Below, one piece after another: positions 50,463-60,451 of a stretch of 64,000 nucleotides of DNA. Each line of letters starts with the position of its first letter. Position 1 is the stretch's first letter. The translations under genes were made by a program, and so were the position numbers. The notes beneath the pieces were generated by a model. It was not told where the DNA came from, made no database searches, and saw only the letters and a program-made list of their open reading frames with translations. The DNA is taken from contig NZ_JAVAMB010000010.1 in NCBI RefSeq assembly GCF_030730925.1, positions 62,001 to 126,000 of the forward strand. Reading direction: 5' to 3'. The stretch is from Flavobacterium sp. DG2-3. GTDB taxonomy: Bacteria; Bacteroidota; Bacteroidia; Flavobacteriales; Flavobacteriaceae.

Positions 50463-51212
50463 ATGAAATTATATCAATTACTTAGTTTTTCTTTTTTAAT
50501 AGCGACATTAACCAGCTGCACTTTTACCGAAAATATTACGATCAACGAAAACGGAACAGGAAAATTCTCTGTAGACATGGACGGTTCTGCTTTAATGGAA
50601 ATGGCAGGAGATCAAATTGCCGGTCAGATGGGAGACGCTAAAAAAGATATTGATACAACTTTTACTTTCAAACAAATATTTGAAGAGAAAAAAGACAGTA
50701 TTGCTAAGCTGTCACCAGAAACGCAGAAAGAGCTTAAAAAACTGGAAAATTTTGTAGTAGCCACAAAAATGAGCTCAGAGAAAAAACAGTTTCTAATGAC
50801 TATGGGAACTGATTTTAAAAATGTAAATGAGTTGCAAGATATTTTACAAACTCTAGGAACATTACAGAAATTAGAAGGAACTGCAAATGCTACGCCGCTT
50901 GGCAGTGGTTTTGGAGACAACGGAAGTAAATTAAGTTATACGTACGACGGAAAAAAATTTACAAGAAAAGCAGTAATCGATCAGCAAAAACTGGCAGCAA
51001 AAGCAAAAGATACGGCTGGCGATATGTCAAAAATGATGTTTGCTTCTTCTAATTATATTGTAAAATATCATTTTCCAAAAAAGATAAAGAAAGTCTCTAA
51101 TCCGAATGCTTTGTTTAGCGACGATCGAAAATCAATTACAATTCAATATTCTTTTACGGATTATATGGAGAATCCTGACAAACTTAACTTTGATGTTGAG
51201 TTTGAAAAATAA
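50463..51212 (+). CDS. Lipoprotein, tandem paralogue 2
   Basis: The 249-residue protein has a lipoprotein signal (FSFLIATLTSC19 before TFTEN) and shares the framework of the previous gene: ITINENGTGKFSVDMDGSALM, TTFTFKQIFEEKKDSIAKLSPE, NYIVKYHFPKKIKKVSNPNAL and ITIQYSFTDYM. It lacks the Lys/Glu tract of copy 1. Neither copy has a visible enzyme motif. It is followed by lipB after 5 nt, so the two may share a transcript, though nothing else links them. Confidence 0.8.
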   Translation: MKLYQLLSFSFLIATLTSCTFTENITINENGTGKFSVDMDGSALMEMAGDQIAGQMGDAKKDIDTTFTFKQIFEEKKDSIAKLSPETQKELKKLENFVVATKMSSEKKQFLMTMGTDFKNVNELQDILQTLGTLQKLEGTANATPLGSGFGDNGSKLSYTYDGKKFTRKAVIDQQKLAAKAKDTAGDMSKMMFASSNYIVKYHFPKKIKKVSNPNALFSDDRKSITIQYSFTDYMENPDKLNFDVEFEK

Positions 51213-51217
51213 CTAAA

Positions 51218-51928
51218 ATGAACAAAAAAATCCAACTTCAGGATCTTGGCAAAAAAGACTATAAATCGACTTGGGAATATCAAGAGGAAATCTTTAAAGA
51301 CATAGTCGATTTAAAAATCAAGAACAGAAGAGAAGAACTAGATCTGCCAACGCCAAATTATTTACTTTTTGTAGAACATCCGCATGTTTATACGTTAGGA
51401 AAAAGTGGCGATTTGGAGAACTTATTATTAAACGAAAAACAGCTCGAAGCCAAAGGAGCGACTTTTTATAAAATCAACCGCGGTGGCGATATTACTTATC
51501 ACGGACCAGGACAGATTGTCGGTTATCCGATTCTTGATTTAGAAAATTTCTTTACCGATATTCATAAATACCTGCGATTGTTAGAAGAATCGATTATTCT
51601 AACTTTAGCAGAGTATGGTTTGGAATCGGGCAGAAGCGAAGGCGAAACTGGAGTCTGGCTTGGTGTAGGAACTCCGTTTGCCCGTAAAATTTGTGCAATG
51701 GGCGTTCGCGCTTCAAGATGGGTAACGATGCACGGATTTGCTTTAAACGTAAATGTCGATTTGGGATATTTTGATAATATTATCCCGTGTGGCATTCGCG
51801 GAAAAGGCGTTACTTCTTTGAATGTAGAACTTGGTGTAGAAAAAGTAGATGAAGACGAAGTAAAAGCTAAAATTATCAAACATTTGACAGAGCTATTCGA
51901 AGCAGAATTCATTAAAAAAAACAAATAA
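51218..51928 (+). CDS. lipB: Octanoyltransferase
   Basis: The 236-residue protein has the LipB marks: LLFVEHPHVYTLGKSGD, NRGGDITYHGPGQIVGYPI with the conserved RGGxxTYHGPGQ, ARKICAMGVRASRWVTMHGFALNV and PCGIRGKGVTSL, in which the Cys is the acyl-carrying nucleophile and the Lys of the ARKI motif is the partner. It moves octanoyl groups from ACP to lipoyl domains. The length is normal. It follows the second lipoprotein by 5 nt and is followed by a Crp/Fnr gene after 7 nt, so these small gaps suggest co-transcription. Confidence 0.96.
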   Translation: MNKKIQLQDLGKKDYKSTWEYQEEIFKDIVDLKIKNRREELDLPTPNYLLFVEHPHVYTLGKSGDLENLLLNEKQLEAKGATFYKINRGGDITYHGPGQIVGYPILDLENFFTDIHKYLRLLEESIILTLAEYGLESGRSEGETGVWLGVGTPFARKICAMGVRASRWVTMHGFALNVNVDLGYFDNIIPCGIRGKGVTSLNVELGVEKVDEDEVKAKIIKHLTELFEAEFIKKNK

Positions 51929-51935
51929 TTCAAGT

Positions 51936-52511
51936 ATGGAAAATGAAGATAAAAAATCATTTTTGGAGCATTTAGCTCTTCCAGAAAAAGAATTACAAGA
52001 GTTATTGATTATTTCTCAGTTTAACAAAATAGCCAAAGGAGATTATTTTATAAAAGAAGGCCAAGTGCCTCGTAAAATGGCTTTTCTTGTAAAAGGTTTG
52101 TTTCGATATGTTTACACTCACGAAAACGGAAACGAATTCACTAAAAATATTATAGCCGAAGGGAATTTTATAAGTTCTTATTCGGCTATGATTTATAATA
52201 CACCTTCCTATTTTTCTATAGAAGCTTTAGAAGATTCTGAAATCTTAGAAATTGAATATTCAGATTGGATTGGAATGAAAGAAAGAAATCCTTTTTGGAA
52301 TCTCTTTTTAATTCAAATTCTCGAAAAAGCATTTTATATAAAAGAAAAGCGAGAAAGAGAATTACTTCTTCTAGATGCCGAAAAACGATATGAAATTTTT
52401 ACTGCCGAATTTCTAGATGTTGAAAATCGAGTTTCACAGCAAATTATAGCTTCTTATTTAGGCATTCAGCCAGAGTCTCTTAGCCGACTCAAAAGAAAAA
52501 TCAAGAGTTAA
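51936..52511 (+). CDS. Crp/Fnr family transcriptional regulator
   Basis: The 191-residue protein has a cyclic nucleotide-binding-like domain (about 20-130, FIKEGQVPRKMAFLVKGLFRYVY, NIIAEGNFISSYSAMIYN) and a short C-terminal helix-turn-helix (about 155-191, VSQQIIASYLGIQPESLSRLKRK). There is no cysteine set for an Fe-S cluster, so it is not Fnr-like; the arrangement matches the small Crp-like regulators of Bacteroidota. The ligand is unknown. It precedes an SDR gene by 66 nt, and this regulator-SDR pairing may mean the SDR is its target. Confidence 0.9.
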   Translation: MENEDKKSFLEHLALPEKELQELLIISQFNKIAKGDYFIKEGQVPRKMAFLVKGLFRYVYTHENGNEFTKNIIAEGNFISSYSAMIYNTPSYFSIEALEDSEILEIEYSDWIGMKERNPFWNLFLIQILEKAFYIKEKRERELLLLDAEKRYEIFTAEFLDVENRVSQQIIASYLGIQPESLSRLKRKIKS

Positions 52512-52577
52512 CATAGGTCAATGTAATTCTTTACAACGCAAACTATTTTTGATTTCTAATTTTAAAAAAATGAAATT

Positions 52578-53315
52578 ATGGAAATCTCAAATAGCACCAT
52601 TGTCATTACTGGTGGAAGTTCTGGCTTAGGACTTGAAATGTGCCGTCAGCTGATAGAGAAAGGAAATAAAGTAATTGCTTGTTCCCGTTCTTTAGAGAAA
52701 CTGAAAGAAGCTCAAAAGCAATTGCCCGATTTGGTTGTTTACAAATGTGATATTGCGAAGGAATCTGAATGCGAAGATTTTGCGGAATGGCTTCGAATTA
52801 ATTATCCCCATATTAATGTTTTGATCAATAATGCAGCTATTGTACATAAAATTCATTTTATGAACGATCCCTTTTCTTTAGAAAAAATGGTTGATGAATT
52901 CTCCGTCAATTTAAATGCGCCAATACGACTGATAAAATTGCTGTATCCTTTTTTAATTCAAAATCCGAATCCTAAAATTATCAATATTACTACTGGATTG
53001 GTTTACGTTCCGAGAGCAACTTATCCGTTTTATAATGCTGCAAAAGCGGGATTGCATTCTTTTACTCAAGTTTTGAGAGAACAACTGAAACAAGAGCAAG
53101 TTAAAATTATCGAAATATTATTTCCTGTAGTTGATACGCCTTGGCATAAAGGAAATCCTCCGAAGATTGCCATTTCTCCTCAAAAAGCAGTTTCTGAAAT
53201 GCTAAAAAGTATATCTCGAAATCAAACAGAAATAAGAATTGCTAAAGTAAAGTTGCTTTATTTTCTTTTTAGGATAGCTCCTCGATTTGCGTTCAATAAA
53301 ATAAATAGCCTTTAA
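52578..53315 (+). CDS. Short-chain dehydrogenase, DltE-like
   Basis: The 245-residue protein has the SDR cofactor motif TGGSSGLG (about 11-18), the NNAAI motif, a catalytic S/T region and Y-x3-K as YPFYNAAKAG. It lines up with the DltE-like subgroup of short-chain oxidoreductases. The substrate is unknown; NADP(H) preference cannot be told with certainty. It follows the Crp/Fnr-like gene, with a 66-nt gap. Its size is normal and no residue of the active site is missing. Confidence 0.88.
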   Translation: MEISNSTIVITGGSSGLGLEMCRQLIEKGNKVIACSRSLEKLKEAQKQLPDLVVYKCDIAKESECEDFAEWLRINYPHINVLINNAAIVHKIHFMNDPFSLEKMVDEFSVNLNAPIRLIKLLYPFLIQNPNPKIINITTGLVYVPRATYPFYNAAKAGLHSFTQVLREQLKQEQVKIIEILFPVVDTPWHKGNPPKIAISPQKAVSEMLKSISRNQTEIRIAKVKLLYFLFRIAPRFAFNKINSL

Positions 53316-53459
53316 AATGTTTCTAATTTGTGTCTAATTATAAGTTTTAAAAATCGTAGACAGCGTGCTTTTTTTAGATGAAAAGCGTAATTTTATTAGG
53401 GATTTATGCTAAATTTGAGTACTTAGTATTAAGAAGTTAAATTTTATATCTGATTGCTT

Positions 53460-54311
53460 ATGAGAAAAATCTACCTATTCTGTTTTCTTTTTGTGCTTAA
53501 TGGTGTTTTTGCCCAAAAGAAAGATAAATTATATCCAGTTGCAGTTTATGAAAAAGTGTGGCAGGAAAAAAACAGCGATACCAGATTAAAGATGATCAAA
53601 TCGATTTGGTTAGAAGACAGTACTTTTGAAGATCCTTCGGCTTCAATAAAAGGAATTGCGGCTTTTAATAATGTTATCAACGAATTTTACAAGAAAAACC
53701 CAGATGCTGTACTAACGTCGGGACCTAAAATTGTAAAAGACAATTATGTGACTTGGGAGTGGAAAGTTCTGGATTCTAAAAACAATCTTGTTTTGGCAGG
53801 AAGAGATTTTGCGCGTTTGAATGGAAAAGGTCAGGTGAGCAAAATTATTGGTTTTTGGGATAAAGGAGCAACTTTGTCTGAAGCGGATATTTTGAAAAAC
53901 CTAGAAGCAGACAATCTAAAAGTGGTAGCGAAATATTACGAAAGTCTATTTAAAATAAGAAATCTGGATGCTTTAGAAACTGTAGTTGCAGACGGCGCAG
54001 TTTATAATCAAGCTACAGGTTTGCCTTACGGAGGAACTTATGTTGGTTTTAGCGAATGGACTAAAATGTTTGCAAAATCGGCTGAGTTTTTTGATCTGCA
54101 AATAGAAAAAGAACCGGTTTATTTTAGCGATGCTACTAAAAATGAAGTAATCATGTATTTTACGATAAATTGCAGATCTAAAAAATCGGGGAAAACAATG
54201 TCGGTCCCCATTTCAGAACATTTTGATCTGAAGGACGGTAAAATTACAGCTGTGAGACCGTTTTATTACGATACCAAACAATTTGCTGAATTTTTAAAAA
54301 GCAAAAAATAA
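53460..54311 (+). CDS. Exported SnoaL/NTF2-like protein, two domains
   Basis: From ATG 53460 the product has 283 residues, with a signal peptide (1-19, ending NGVFAQ). Two repeats of the NTF2-like fold seem present: about 25-150 (EDPSASIKGIAAFNNVINEFYKKNP) and about 155-283 (YESLFKIRNLDALETVVADGAVYNQ, YVGFSEWTKMFAKSAEFFD). Such domains bind small molecules or act as isomerase-like enzymes. The function is not assigned. It stands alone between an AT-rich gap and a terminator, with no clear operon partner. Confidence 0.78.
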   Translation: MRKIYLFCFLFVLNGVFAQKKDKLYPVAVYEKVWQEKNSDTRLKMIKSIWLEDSTFEDPSASIKGIAAFNNVINEFYKKNPDAVLTSGPKIVKDNYVTWEWKVLDSKNNLVLAGRDFARLNGKGQVSKIIGFWDKGATLSEADILKNLEADNLKVVAKYYESLFKIRNLDALETVVADGAVYNQATGLPYGGTYVGFSEWTKMFAKSAEFFDLQIEKEPVYFSDATKNEVIMYFTINCRSKKSGKTMSVPISEHFDLKDGKITAVRPFYYDTKQFAEFLKSKK

Positions 54312-54317
54312 TAAAAG

Positions 54318-54345
54318 AAAACGACCATAAAGGTCGTTTTTTTAT
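54318..54345. terminator. Bidirectional terminator between the SnoaL-like gene and rnhB
   Basis: A 9-bp stem AAAACGACC/GGTCGTTTT (54318-54326 with 54332-54340) is followed by TTT and sits between convergent genes, overlapping the immediate 3' end of rnhB. Confidence 0.85.
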
Positions 54346-55007
54346 TGAAAGAAATCGAGTTCCAACTGTTCTGGCAACAGTCTGAAACTCATTCTATGGT
54401 ATTTTGTAGTCCCGAATTCTTTAATGGCTTCTCGGTGCTCTTTTGTTGGATATCCTTTGTTTTGTTTCCAATTATACATCGGGAATTCTTCATGAATTTG
54501 ATCCATGTACTCGTCACGATACGTTTTGGCTAAAACAGAAGCGGCAGCAATGCTTAAATATTTCCCATCACCCTTTATAATACTTTGGTTTGGAATCGAT
54601 TTTAGAAGAGCAATTTCATCTGGAGAAAACTGTTTCCCAAAAGTGTTTTTTAGTCCAAGTTTAGCATTCAAGGCGCGATTTCCGTCAACAATTATAAATT
54701 CGGGAACGTGCTTTAATTTTAAAATGCATTCCTGCATTCCTTTCATCGAAGCGTTTAAAATGTTTATTTCGTCAATTTCGTCTGGAAACAAATGTGTTAC
54801 AGAAAAACACAAAGCTTCTTTTTCTATAATTGGCCTTAAAAGCGTTCTGGTTTTTTCAGACAATTGTTTACTGTCGTTCAGAATTTTATTTTCAAAATGT
54901 TCAGGTAAAATTATGGCAGCGGCTGTTACTGGGCCAGCCAGACATCCTCTTCCTGCTTCGTCTGTTCCGGTTTCTAAGGCAAATCCTGAATAATTAAGTT
55001 GTAACAT
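54342..55007 (-). CDS. rnhB: Ribonuclease HII
   Basis: The 221-residue protein has the RNase HII start [21 protein letters not shown] (first catalytic Asp and Glu), [10 protein letters not shown] (Asp), and [44 protein letters not shown], with the conserved late motif GYPTKEH. It cuts the RNA strand of RNA-DNA hybrids and single ribonucleotides in DNA. The active-site residues are all present. Its start lies next to the large gap before the susC-like gene, on the opposite strand. Confidence 0.96.
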   Translation of the reverse strand: MLQLNYSGFALETGTDEAGRGCLAGPVTAAAIILPEHFENKILNDSKQLSEKTRTLLRPIIEKEALCFSVTHLFPDEIDEINILNASMKGMQECILKLKHVPEFIIVDGNRALNAKLGLKNTFGKQFSPDEIALLKSIPNQSIIKGDGKYLSIAAASVLAKTYRDEYMDQIHEEFPMYNWKQNKGYPTKEHREAIKEFGTTKYHRMSFRLLPEQLELDFFQ

Positions 55008-55451
55008 TTATGCTTTTTTATAAATACAAATATTGTGTTTTTTTATTCGGATTCGCAAATGTCGATAACGATAAAAAAACTTTAATAAATTGTTAAATAA
55101 ATTTTTAAAAATCGACTGAATTAACATTTGCGAAACAAAATGATCATTTAAATCAATAAAATAACAAATTGTTTTGTCAGTTTTTTATCCACTATATACG
55201 CTTTTTATTGTTAAGTAAAAAGCGTTTTCTACTAAAACTATGTTAATTAATTGTTAAAATTAAATTAAATAGAATCATTCTAATTTTATGTATGTGTCTG
55301 ATATTGTTGTAGTTTGTTTAAAAAAATGCTGAGTTTTCGTAATTTTCTTGAAGTATCTTTAAAGCGAAAACGTTTTAGCGTTAAATGGGTGTGTTGTTAT
55401 TTTAAGAAAATATTAAGATGTTTGCCGGATACTAATTCAAAATTTTTTAAA
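55008..55451. other. Leader region of the SusC-like gene, no gene seen
   Basis: This 444-nt divergent gap is AT-rich and holds no accepted gene. One hairpin is clear: a perfect 10-bp stem ACGCTTTTTA/TAAAAAGCGT (55198-55207 with 55216-55225), about 230 nt before the susC-like start. It is followed by TTTCT, so it may act as a weak terminator or an RNA signal. The susC frame stays open back to 55314, but the signal peptide begins at 55452. Confidence 0.5.
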
Positions 55452-58400
55452 ATGAAACTTAAGTTAAATGGATTCTTAGTGCTTTTAGTGGCGCTGATTA
55501 CGCAACTAACCTTTGCGCAAGAAAGAACTGTTTCGGGTGTGGTTTCCGATAATGCAGGAATGCCTCTTCCAGGTGTGAGTGTATTAGTTAAAGGAACTAA
55601 AAGCGGAACGCAAACAGATTTTGATGGAAAATTTTCTATCAAAGCAACGTCAAGCGAAGTCTTGGTTTTTACTTACATTGGAATGAAAACACAGGAAGTT
55701 GTAGCTAGCTCTACAGCTTTAACTGTAAAATTGACTAGTAATACTCAAGAATTAGAGAGTGTTGTAGTTACTGCCTTGGGTATTAAAAGAGAGAAAAAAT
55801 CTCTTGGATATGCTACTCAGCAAATAAAAGGTGAAGATTTAGTTGGAGGAGTTTCAAGCGCAAACTTCCTTAATGATCTTTCTGGTAAGGCTGCCGGGGT
55901 ATATATTAGAAAAAACACAAATTTTGGTGGATCTACAAACGCAGTTTCAAGAGGGGTTAAAAACCTTACTGGAAATAACCAAATGCTTATTGTTGTTGAT
56001 GGTATGCCTATTAATAACCAGAACGTGAACTCAAGCAATGGAGCACAAACAGCTGGTGCACGTAATACATACGATTATGGTAATGCTGGTATGGATATTA
56101 ATCCTGATGATATCGAGTCAGTAAACGTGTTAAAAGGTGCTGCTGCATCTGCTTTGTACGGTTTTCAGGCTGGTAATGGTGTAATTATGATTACTACTAA
56201 AAAAGGAAAAGCTCAAAAAGGGATGGGAGTTACTATCTCAAGTGAGTTTGGAGTTGGTACTGTTGATAAAAAAACGTTCCCTGTTTACCAAAACAAATAC
56301 GGACAAGGGTATGGACCAACGTATGATGCTGCAGGAAACCCAAAAGGTGTTCCGGTTGGGCCAACAGGTGCATTTTTTGTTATCGATAAAAACGGTAACC
56401 AAGTGGTAAGTACAACTGATGACGCTTCTTACGGTGTTGCATTTGATCCAAGTCTTTCAGTTTACACTTGGGAATCATATACTCCATATTCTTCAAAATT
56501 TGGACAAAAATCTCCATGGGTAGCGGCTAAAAATGGTCCAATTACATTTTTTCAAACTGCTCAGACATTCAATAACTCAATCTCTTTTGAAGGAGGTACT
56601 GACAAAAGTAACTTCGTAATCAACTATAATAACTATAAAGAGACTGGTATTTTGCCAAATAGTGAATTGAAGAAAAATAATGCAAGTATTAAATTCAACC
56701 ACAAATTAACTGATAAACTTTCTGCAACTGTTTTTGCAAATTATTTTGCACAAGATACACAGGGTAGAAATACTACTGGTTATGGTGGTGATAATATCAT
56801 GGGAACATTCCGTCAATGGTGGGGAACTAACGTAGATATTCAATCTCAGAAAGAAGTTTTCCAAAATTCAGGAGGACAAAATATTTCTTGGAATATGGCA
56901 GACCCTTCTAATGGAAATACCAATCCTAAATATGCTGATAATCCATATTTTACAAGATATAGAAATTATCAGACAGACGAAAGAAATCGTTTCATCGGGT
57001 ATGGTCAGTTAGATTATAAAATTACAGATTGGTTAAATGCTACAGGAAAAATCAGTACAGATTCTTATTCAGAATTGCGTGAAGAAAGAAAGGCGGTAGG
57101 ATCTTTGGCTGCAACATTTGGGATTAACCGTTTAGCTGTTGGTTCAGGATACCAAAAATATACTGGGATGTTTTCTGAGCAAAACTATCAGTTTACATTG
57201 AACTTCAATAAAAAACTGACTGAAGATTTCTCTTTGACAGGTTTGGCTGGTTATAATGCTTTAAGAACAAGACGTACTTCTACATTGTCTTCTACAGATG
57301 GCGGACTTATTATTCCAGGAATCTATGCATTATCAAATTCAGTAAATGCTTCTCCGTTCCCAATTGAGGTTGAAGAGAATTCAGCTGTGAACAGTGTTTA
57401 TGCTTCTGCGTCATTAGGATTCAGAGATTTCCTTTTCGTAGAAGGTACAGTACGTAATGATGCATTCTCTATGTTGCCAGAAGGTAATAATGATGTAAAT
57501 ACATACTCTGCTTCTGGAAGTTATGTTTTTACAAAACATGTTAATGCTCCATGGTTAACTTTTGGTAAATTAAGAGCAAGTTATGCAGAAAACCCACAAG
57601 GAAGTATTGAGATTTATGCATTGCAAGATGCCTATACTAAATTTAATCCATACGGTACAAATCAGCTTTATTCAAGACCAAACATTGGAAATAATCCAGA
57701 TTTGCACCCTGTAAAAACTAAATCTGAAGAAATTGGTTTAGAGATGCAATTCTTTGACAGAAGATTAGGTTTTGATGTGAGTGTTTATAAAACTTTAAGT
57801 GAGGATCAAATCTTTCCAGTAGACTATTCTACTGCAACAGGTTACTCTTCTAAATTTGTGAATGCAGGATCTGTTGAGAATAAAGGTGTCGAGGTAATGT
57901 TCAATGCAACGCCTATCAAAACAAATGACTTTTCTTGGGATATTAACGTAAACTGGTCTAAAAATGAGAATACAGTTGTAGCTTTAACACCTGGTGTTGA
58001 TGTATTAACAATTGGTACATTCCAGGGCGGTGTTAGTATTGTGGGTACAAAAGGAAATCCTTATGGAGACATCCTTGGTAAAGATTATGTCTACAAAGAC
58101 GGACAAAGAGTAACTAAAAATGGAGTTTATTTACAGACAGCAACTACCAATAATGTAATTGGTAATGTTACTCCAGACTGGATTGGTGGTATTCGTAATA
58201 GATTTGCTTATAAACAAGTTTCTCTAGGTTTCTTAATTGATGTTCAAAAAGGAGGAGATATTTTCTCTCTTGATCAGTATTATGGACAAAGCTCTGGTTT
58301 ATATACAACTACAGCAGGAAACAATGAGTTAGGAAATCCTGTAAGAAACACACTTGCTAATGGTGGAGGTGTTATCTTACCTGGAGTAAATGAAGATGGA

Positions 58401-58736
58401 ACTCCTAATACTACAAGAACTCCAAGTCCTGAGGTAGCTGGAAGTATCTATGGTTATAATAATAACCCACAAAAAGCATTTGTTTACGATGCAAGTTACG
58501 TGAAATTAAGAGAGGTAAGTATTACTTATAGTTTCCCTAAAAACATTATAGCTAAAGCAGGTTTGAATGATTTACGTCTTTCTTTAGTAGGTTCTAACTT
58601 ATGGATCATCAGTAAAAATCTTCCAGATGCAGATCCAGAAAGTGGTCTAAGTTCAGGTAACTTATCAGCAGGTTATTCAGGAGGTTCACTTCCTACAACA
58701 AGAAATATTGGTTGTAACCTAACATTAAAATTTTAA
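55452..58736 (+). CDS. SusC/RagA family TonB-dependent outer membrane protein
   Basis: The 1094-residue protein (from ATG 55452) has a signal peptide (1-23, ending TFAQ), a carboxypeptidase-regulatory-like domain (about 25-105: RTVSGVVSDNAGMPLPGVSVLVKGT), a plug domain (about 110-220, with SLGYATQQIKGEDL and MLIVVDGMPINNQNV) and a long 22-strand barrel ending in ITLKF-like text (GCNLTLKF). It imports a nutrient with TonB energy together with the SusD-like partner 3 nt downstream. No enzyme, regulator or anti-sigma gene is linked to the pair, so the substrate cannot be guessed. The longer start to 55314 lacks a signal and is rejected. Confidence 0.95.
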   Translation: MKLKLNGFLVLLVALITQLTFAQERTVSGVVSDNAGMPLPGVSVLVKGTKSGTQTDFDGKFSIKATSSEVLVFTYIGMKTQEVVASSTALTVKLTSNTQELESVVVTALGIKREKKSLGYATQQIKGEDLVGGVSSANFLNDLSGKAAGVYIRKNTNFGGSTNAVSRGVKNLTGNNQMLIVVDGMPINNQNVNSSNGAQTAGARNTYDYGNAGMDINPDDIESVNVLKGAAASALYGFQAGNGVIMITTKKGKAQKGMGVTISSEFGVGTVDKKTFPVYQNKYGQGYGPTYDAAGNPKGVPVGPTGAFFVIDKNGNQVVSTTDDASYGVAFDPSLSVYTWESYTPYSSKFGQKSPWVAAKNGPITFFQTAQTFNNSISFEGGTDKSNFVINYNNYKETGILPNSELKKNNASIKFNHKLTDKLSATVFANYFAQDTQGRNTTGYGGDNIMGTFRQWWGTNVDIQSQKEVFQNSGGQNISWNMADPSNGNTNPKYADNPYFTRYRNYQTDERNRFIGYGQLDYKITDWLNATGKISTDSYSELREERKAVGSLAATFGINRLAVGSGYQKYTGMFSEQNYQFTLNFNKKLTEDFSLTGLAGYNALRTRRTSTLSSTDGGLIIPGIYALSNSVNASPFPIEVEENSAVNSVYASASLGFRDFLFVEGTVRNDAFSMLPEGNNDVNTYSASGSYVFTKHVNAPWLTFGKLRASYAENPQGSIEIYALQDAYTKFNPYGTNQLYSRPNIGNNPDLHPVKTKSEEIGLEMQFFDRRLGFDVSVYKTLSEDQIFPVDYSTATGYSSKFVNAGSVENKGVEVMFNATPIKTNDFSWDINVNWSKNENTVVALTPGVDVLTIGTFQGGVSIVGTKGNPYGDILGKDYVYKDGQRVTKNGVYLQTATTNNVIGNVTPDWIGGIRNRFAYKQVSLGFLIDVQKGGDIFSLDQYYGQSSGLYTTTAGNNELGNPVRNTLANGGGVILPGVNEDGTPNTTRTPSPEVAGSIYGYNNNPQKAFVYDASYVKLREVSITYSFPKNIIAKAGLNDLRLSLVGSNLWIISKNLPDADPESGLSSGNLSAGYSGGSLPTTRNIGCNLTLKF

Positions 58737-58739
58737 ATC

Positions 58740-60254
58740 ATGAAAAAAGTACTTTTATTAATGTCTGTGGTGGGTATGATGGTTTCGTGCAGCCAGGACA
58801 TTACAGATATGAATGTTGATCCTAAAAGACCAACAACAACCAAAGCAGAATTTTTGTTTACAAATGCGGAGAAGAAATTAGTCGATCAAATGGTTAGCAC
58901 TAGTGTGAATAATAATGTTTTTAGATTATTTGCACAGCAATGGACAGAGACGACTTATCCGGATGAAAGCCAGTATAACATTACAAACAGAAAAATTCCT
59001 GATACGCACTTTTTGGTTTTGTACAGAGATGTTCTAGCAGATTTTCATGATGCAAGAGTTATGATTGCAGCAACAGCTACAGCAACTCCTGCAGATGAGG
59101 CAACTAAGCAAAATAAATTAGCCCTTATCGATATTTTAGAAGCTTATGCTTATAGCGTATTGGTAGATACTTTTGGAAACGTTCCTTATTCTCAGGCAAT
59201 TGATATTCAAAAATATCCTTTACCAGCTTATGATGATGCAAAAACGATCTATCAAGATCTTATCAAAAGATTAAGTGCATCTGCTGCAGTTTTAAAAGCA
59301 AATAATACTGTAGCTAACTTTGGTTCTGCAGATATTATCTATTCTGGTAATGCTGCAAGTAATGCTAAATGGGCAAAATTTGCTAACTCGTTAATCATTA
59401 GAATGGCAGTTAATATGTCAGATGTTGATCCTGCTTATGCAACTACTCAAGTTCAAGCAGCTCTTGCTTCTGGTGCTTTGGCTGGTAATCAAGATAATAC
59501 AAAGTTGACTTATTTAACTACATCAGGAAATCAAAACCCATTATATGCTGACTTAGTAACAAGTCAGAGATTTGATTTTATTCCTGCTGAGCCTTTTGTT
59601 TCTGCAATGGATGCTGTTGTTCCTGGAGGTGACCCAAGGATGCCTAAATATTTTACTAACTTAACTTCTCCAGCTCCAGTTATTCCTTCAGGAAGAACTT
59701 TCGTAGGGGGAACTTATGGTGCAGGTAACGTTTATACATCATATTCTCAGATAACTTCAACATTAAACAATCCAGTTTTCCCAGGAACTATCTTTGATTT
59801 CGCTGAGTTGAATTTCTTATTGGCAGAAGCTGCTGAGAAAAATTTAATTCCAGGTGGTTCTGCTCAAGCAAAAGTTTACTACGAGGAAGGTATTAAGGCT
59901 TCTATGGCAGACTGGGGAGTGACTAATACTGCTGCTATTGATGCTTACATTGCAAGTCCAAAAGTAGATTATAACAATGCTTTAAGTGGAGCAACATATA
60001 AAGAGAAGATCGGTAATCAAGCATGGTTTGCTCTTTATAACAGAGGATACGAAGCATGGACGTCTTACAGAAGATTGGATTTCCCAGTTTTAAAAGCGCC
60101 TCAGGCAGCTATCAACAAACTTATTTTTACAGTGCCTGTTAGATATACGTATCCAGGAGTAGAAACAAGTATCAATAAAGCAAACTATACTAAAGCTGCT
60201 GCTGATATTGGTGGAGATTTATTAAACACTAAATTGTTCTGGGATAAGTTCTAA
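58740..60254 (+). CDS. SusD/RagB-like nutrient-binding lipoprotein
   Basis: The 504-residue protein has a lipoprotein signal (LLLMSVVGMMVSC17 before SQDITDMNVDPKRP). It belongs to the SusD-like_2 branch, with a helical body (about 60-250: LDILEAYAYSVLVDTFGNVPYSQA, WAKFANSLIIRMAVNMSD) and a late region FDFAELNFLLAEAAEKNLIPGG and WFALYNRGYEAWTSYRRLDFP. It sits on the outer surface as a lid of the SusC-like transporter encoded 3 nt upstream. The substrate is unknown. A strong terminator follows, so the pair is one unit. Confidence 0.94.
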   Translation: MKKVLLLMSVVGMMVSCSQDITDMNVDPKRPTTTKAEFLFTNAEKKLVDQMVSTSVNNNVFRLFAQQWTETTYPDESQYNITNRKIPDTHFLVLYRDVLADFHDARVMIAATATATPADEATKQNKLALIDILEAYAYSVLVDTFGNVPYSQAIDIQKYPLPAYDDAKTIYQDLIKRLSASAAVLKANNTVANFGSADIIYSGNAASNAKWAKFANSLIIRMAVNMSDVDPAYATTQVQAALASGALAGNQDNTKLTYLTTSGNQNPLYADLVTSQRFDFIPAEPFVSAMDAVVPGGDPRMPKYFTNLTSPAPVIPSGRTFVGGTYGAGNVYTSYSQITSTLNNPVFPGTIFDFAELNFLLAEAAEKNLIPGGSAQAKVYYEEGIKASMADWGVTNTAAIDAYIASPKVDYNNALSGATYKEKIGNQAWFALYNRGYEAWTSYRRLDFPVLKAPQAAINKLIFTVPVRYTYPGVETSINKANYTKAAADIGGDLLNTKLFWDKF

Positions 60255-60346
60255 TTTTAGAATAATCCATAAGCAATGAAGTTGAAGATTTAAAATAATT
60301 ATACCCTCTTAAGGGAATAAGAAAAATAAATATTTTGATTTTTTTT

Positions 60347-60382
60347 GAAAGCCCCGTATACTTTTGTATACGGGGTTTTCGT
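60347..60382 (+). terminator. Terminator of the susC-susD unit
   Basis: A stem of about 14 bp, GAAAGCCCCGTATA with TATACGGGGTTTTC (60347-60360 with 60367-60380, one G-U pair), is followed by T-rich sequence. It lies about 95 nt after the susD-like stop. Confidence 0.88.
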
Positions 60383-60451
60383 TTCCAAAAGACCGAAATT
60401 ATTTCAATTTCATATTATATATTATGTTTTTTCGTTTATACCTTTTTATCT

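Noticed and set aside
51936..52511. Fnr-type oxygen sensor controlling the nitrate cluster
   Set aside because: The protein has no cysteine set for a 4Fe-4S cluster and is 7 kb away next to an SDR gene.
54505..54993. 162-codon plus-strand frame antisense to rnhB
   Set aside because: It mirrors the rnhB frame; rnhB carries all RNase HII motifs, and this frame shows none.
55314..55451. N-terminal extension of the SusC-like protein
   Set aside because: The signal peptide starts at 55452; the extension is basic, AT-driven and unlike the family.
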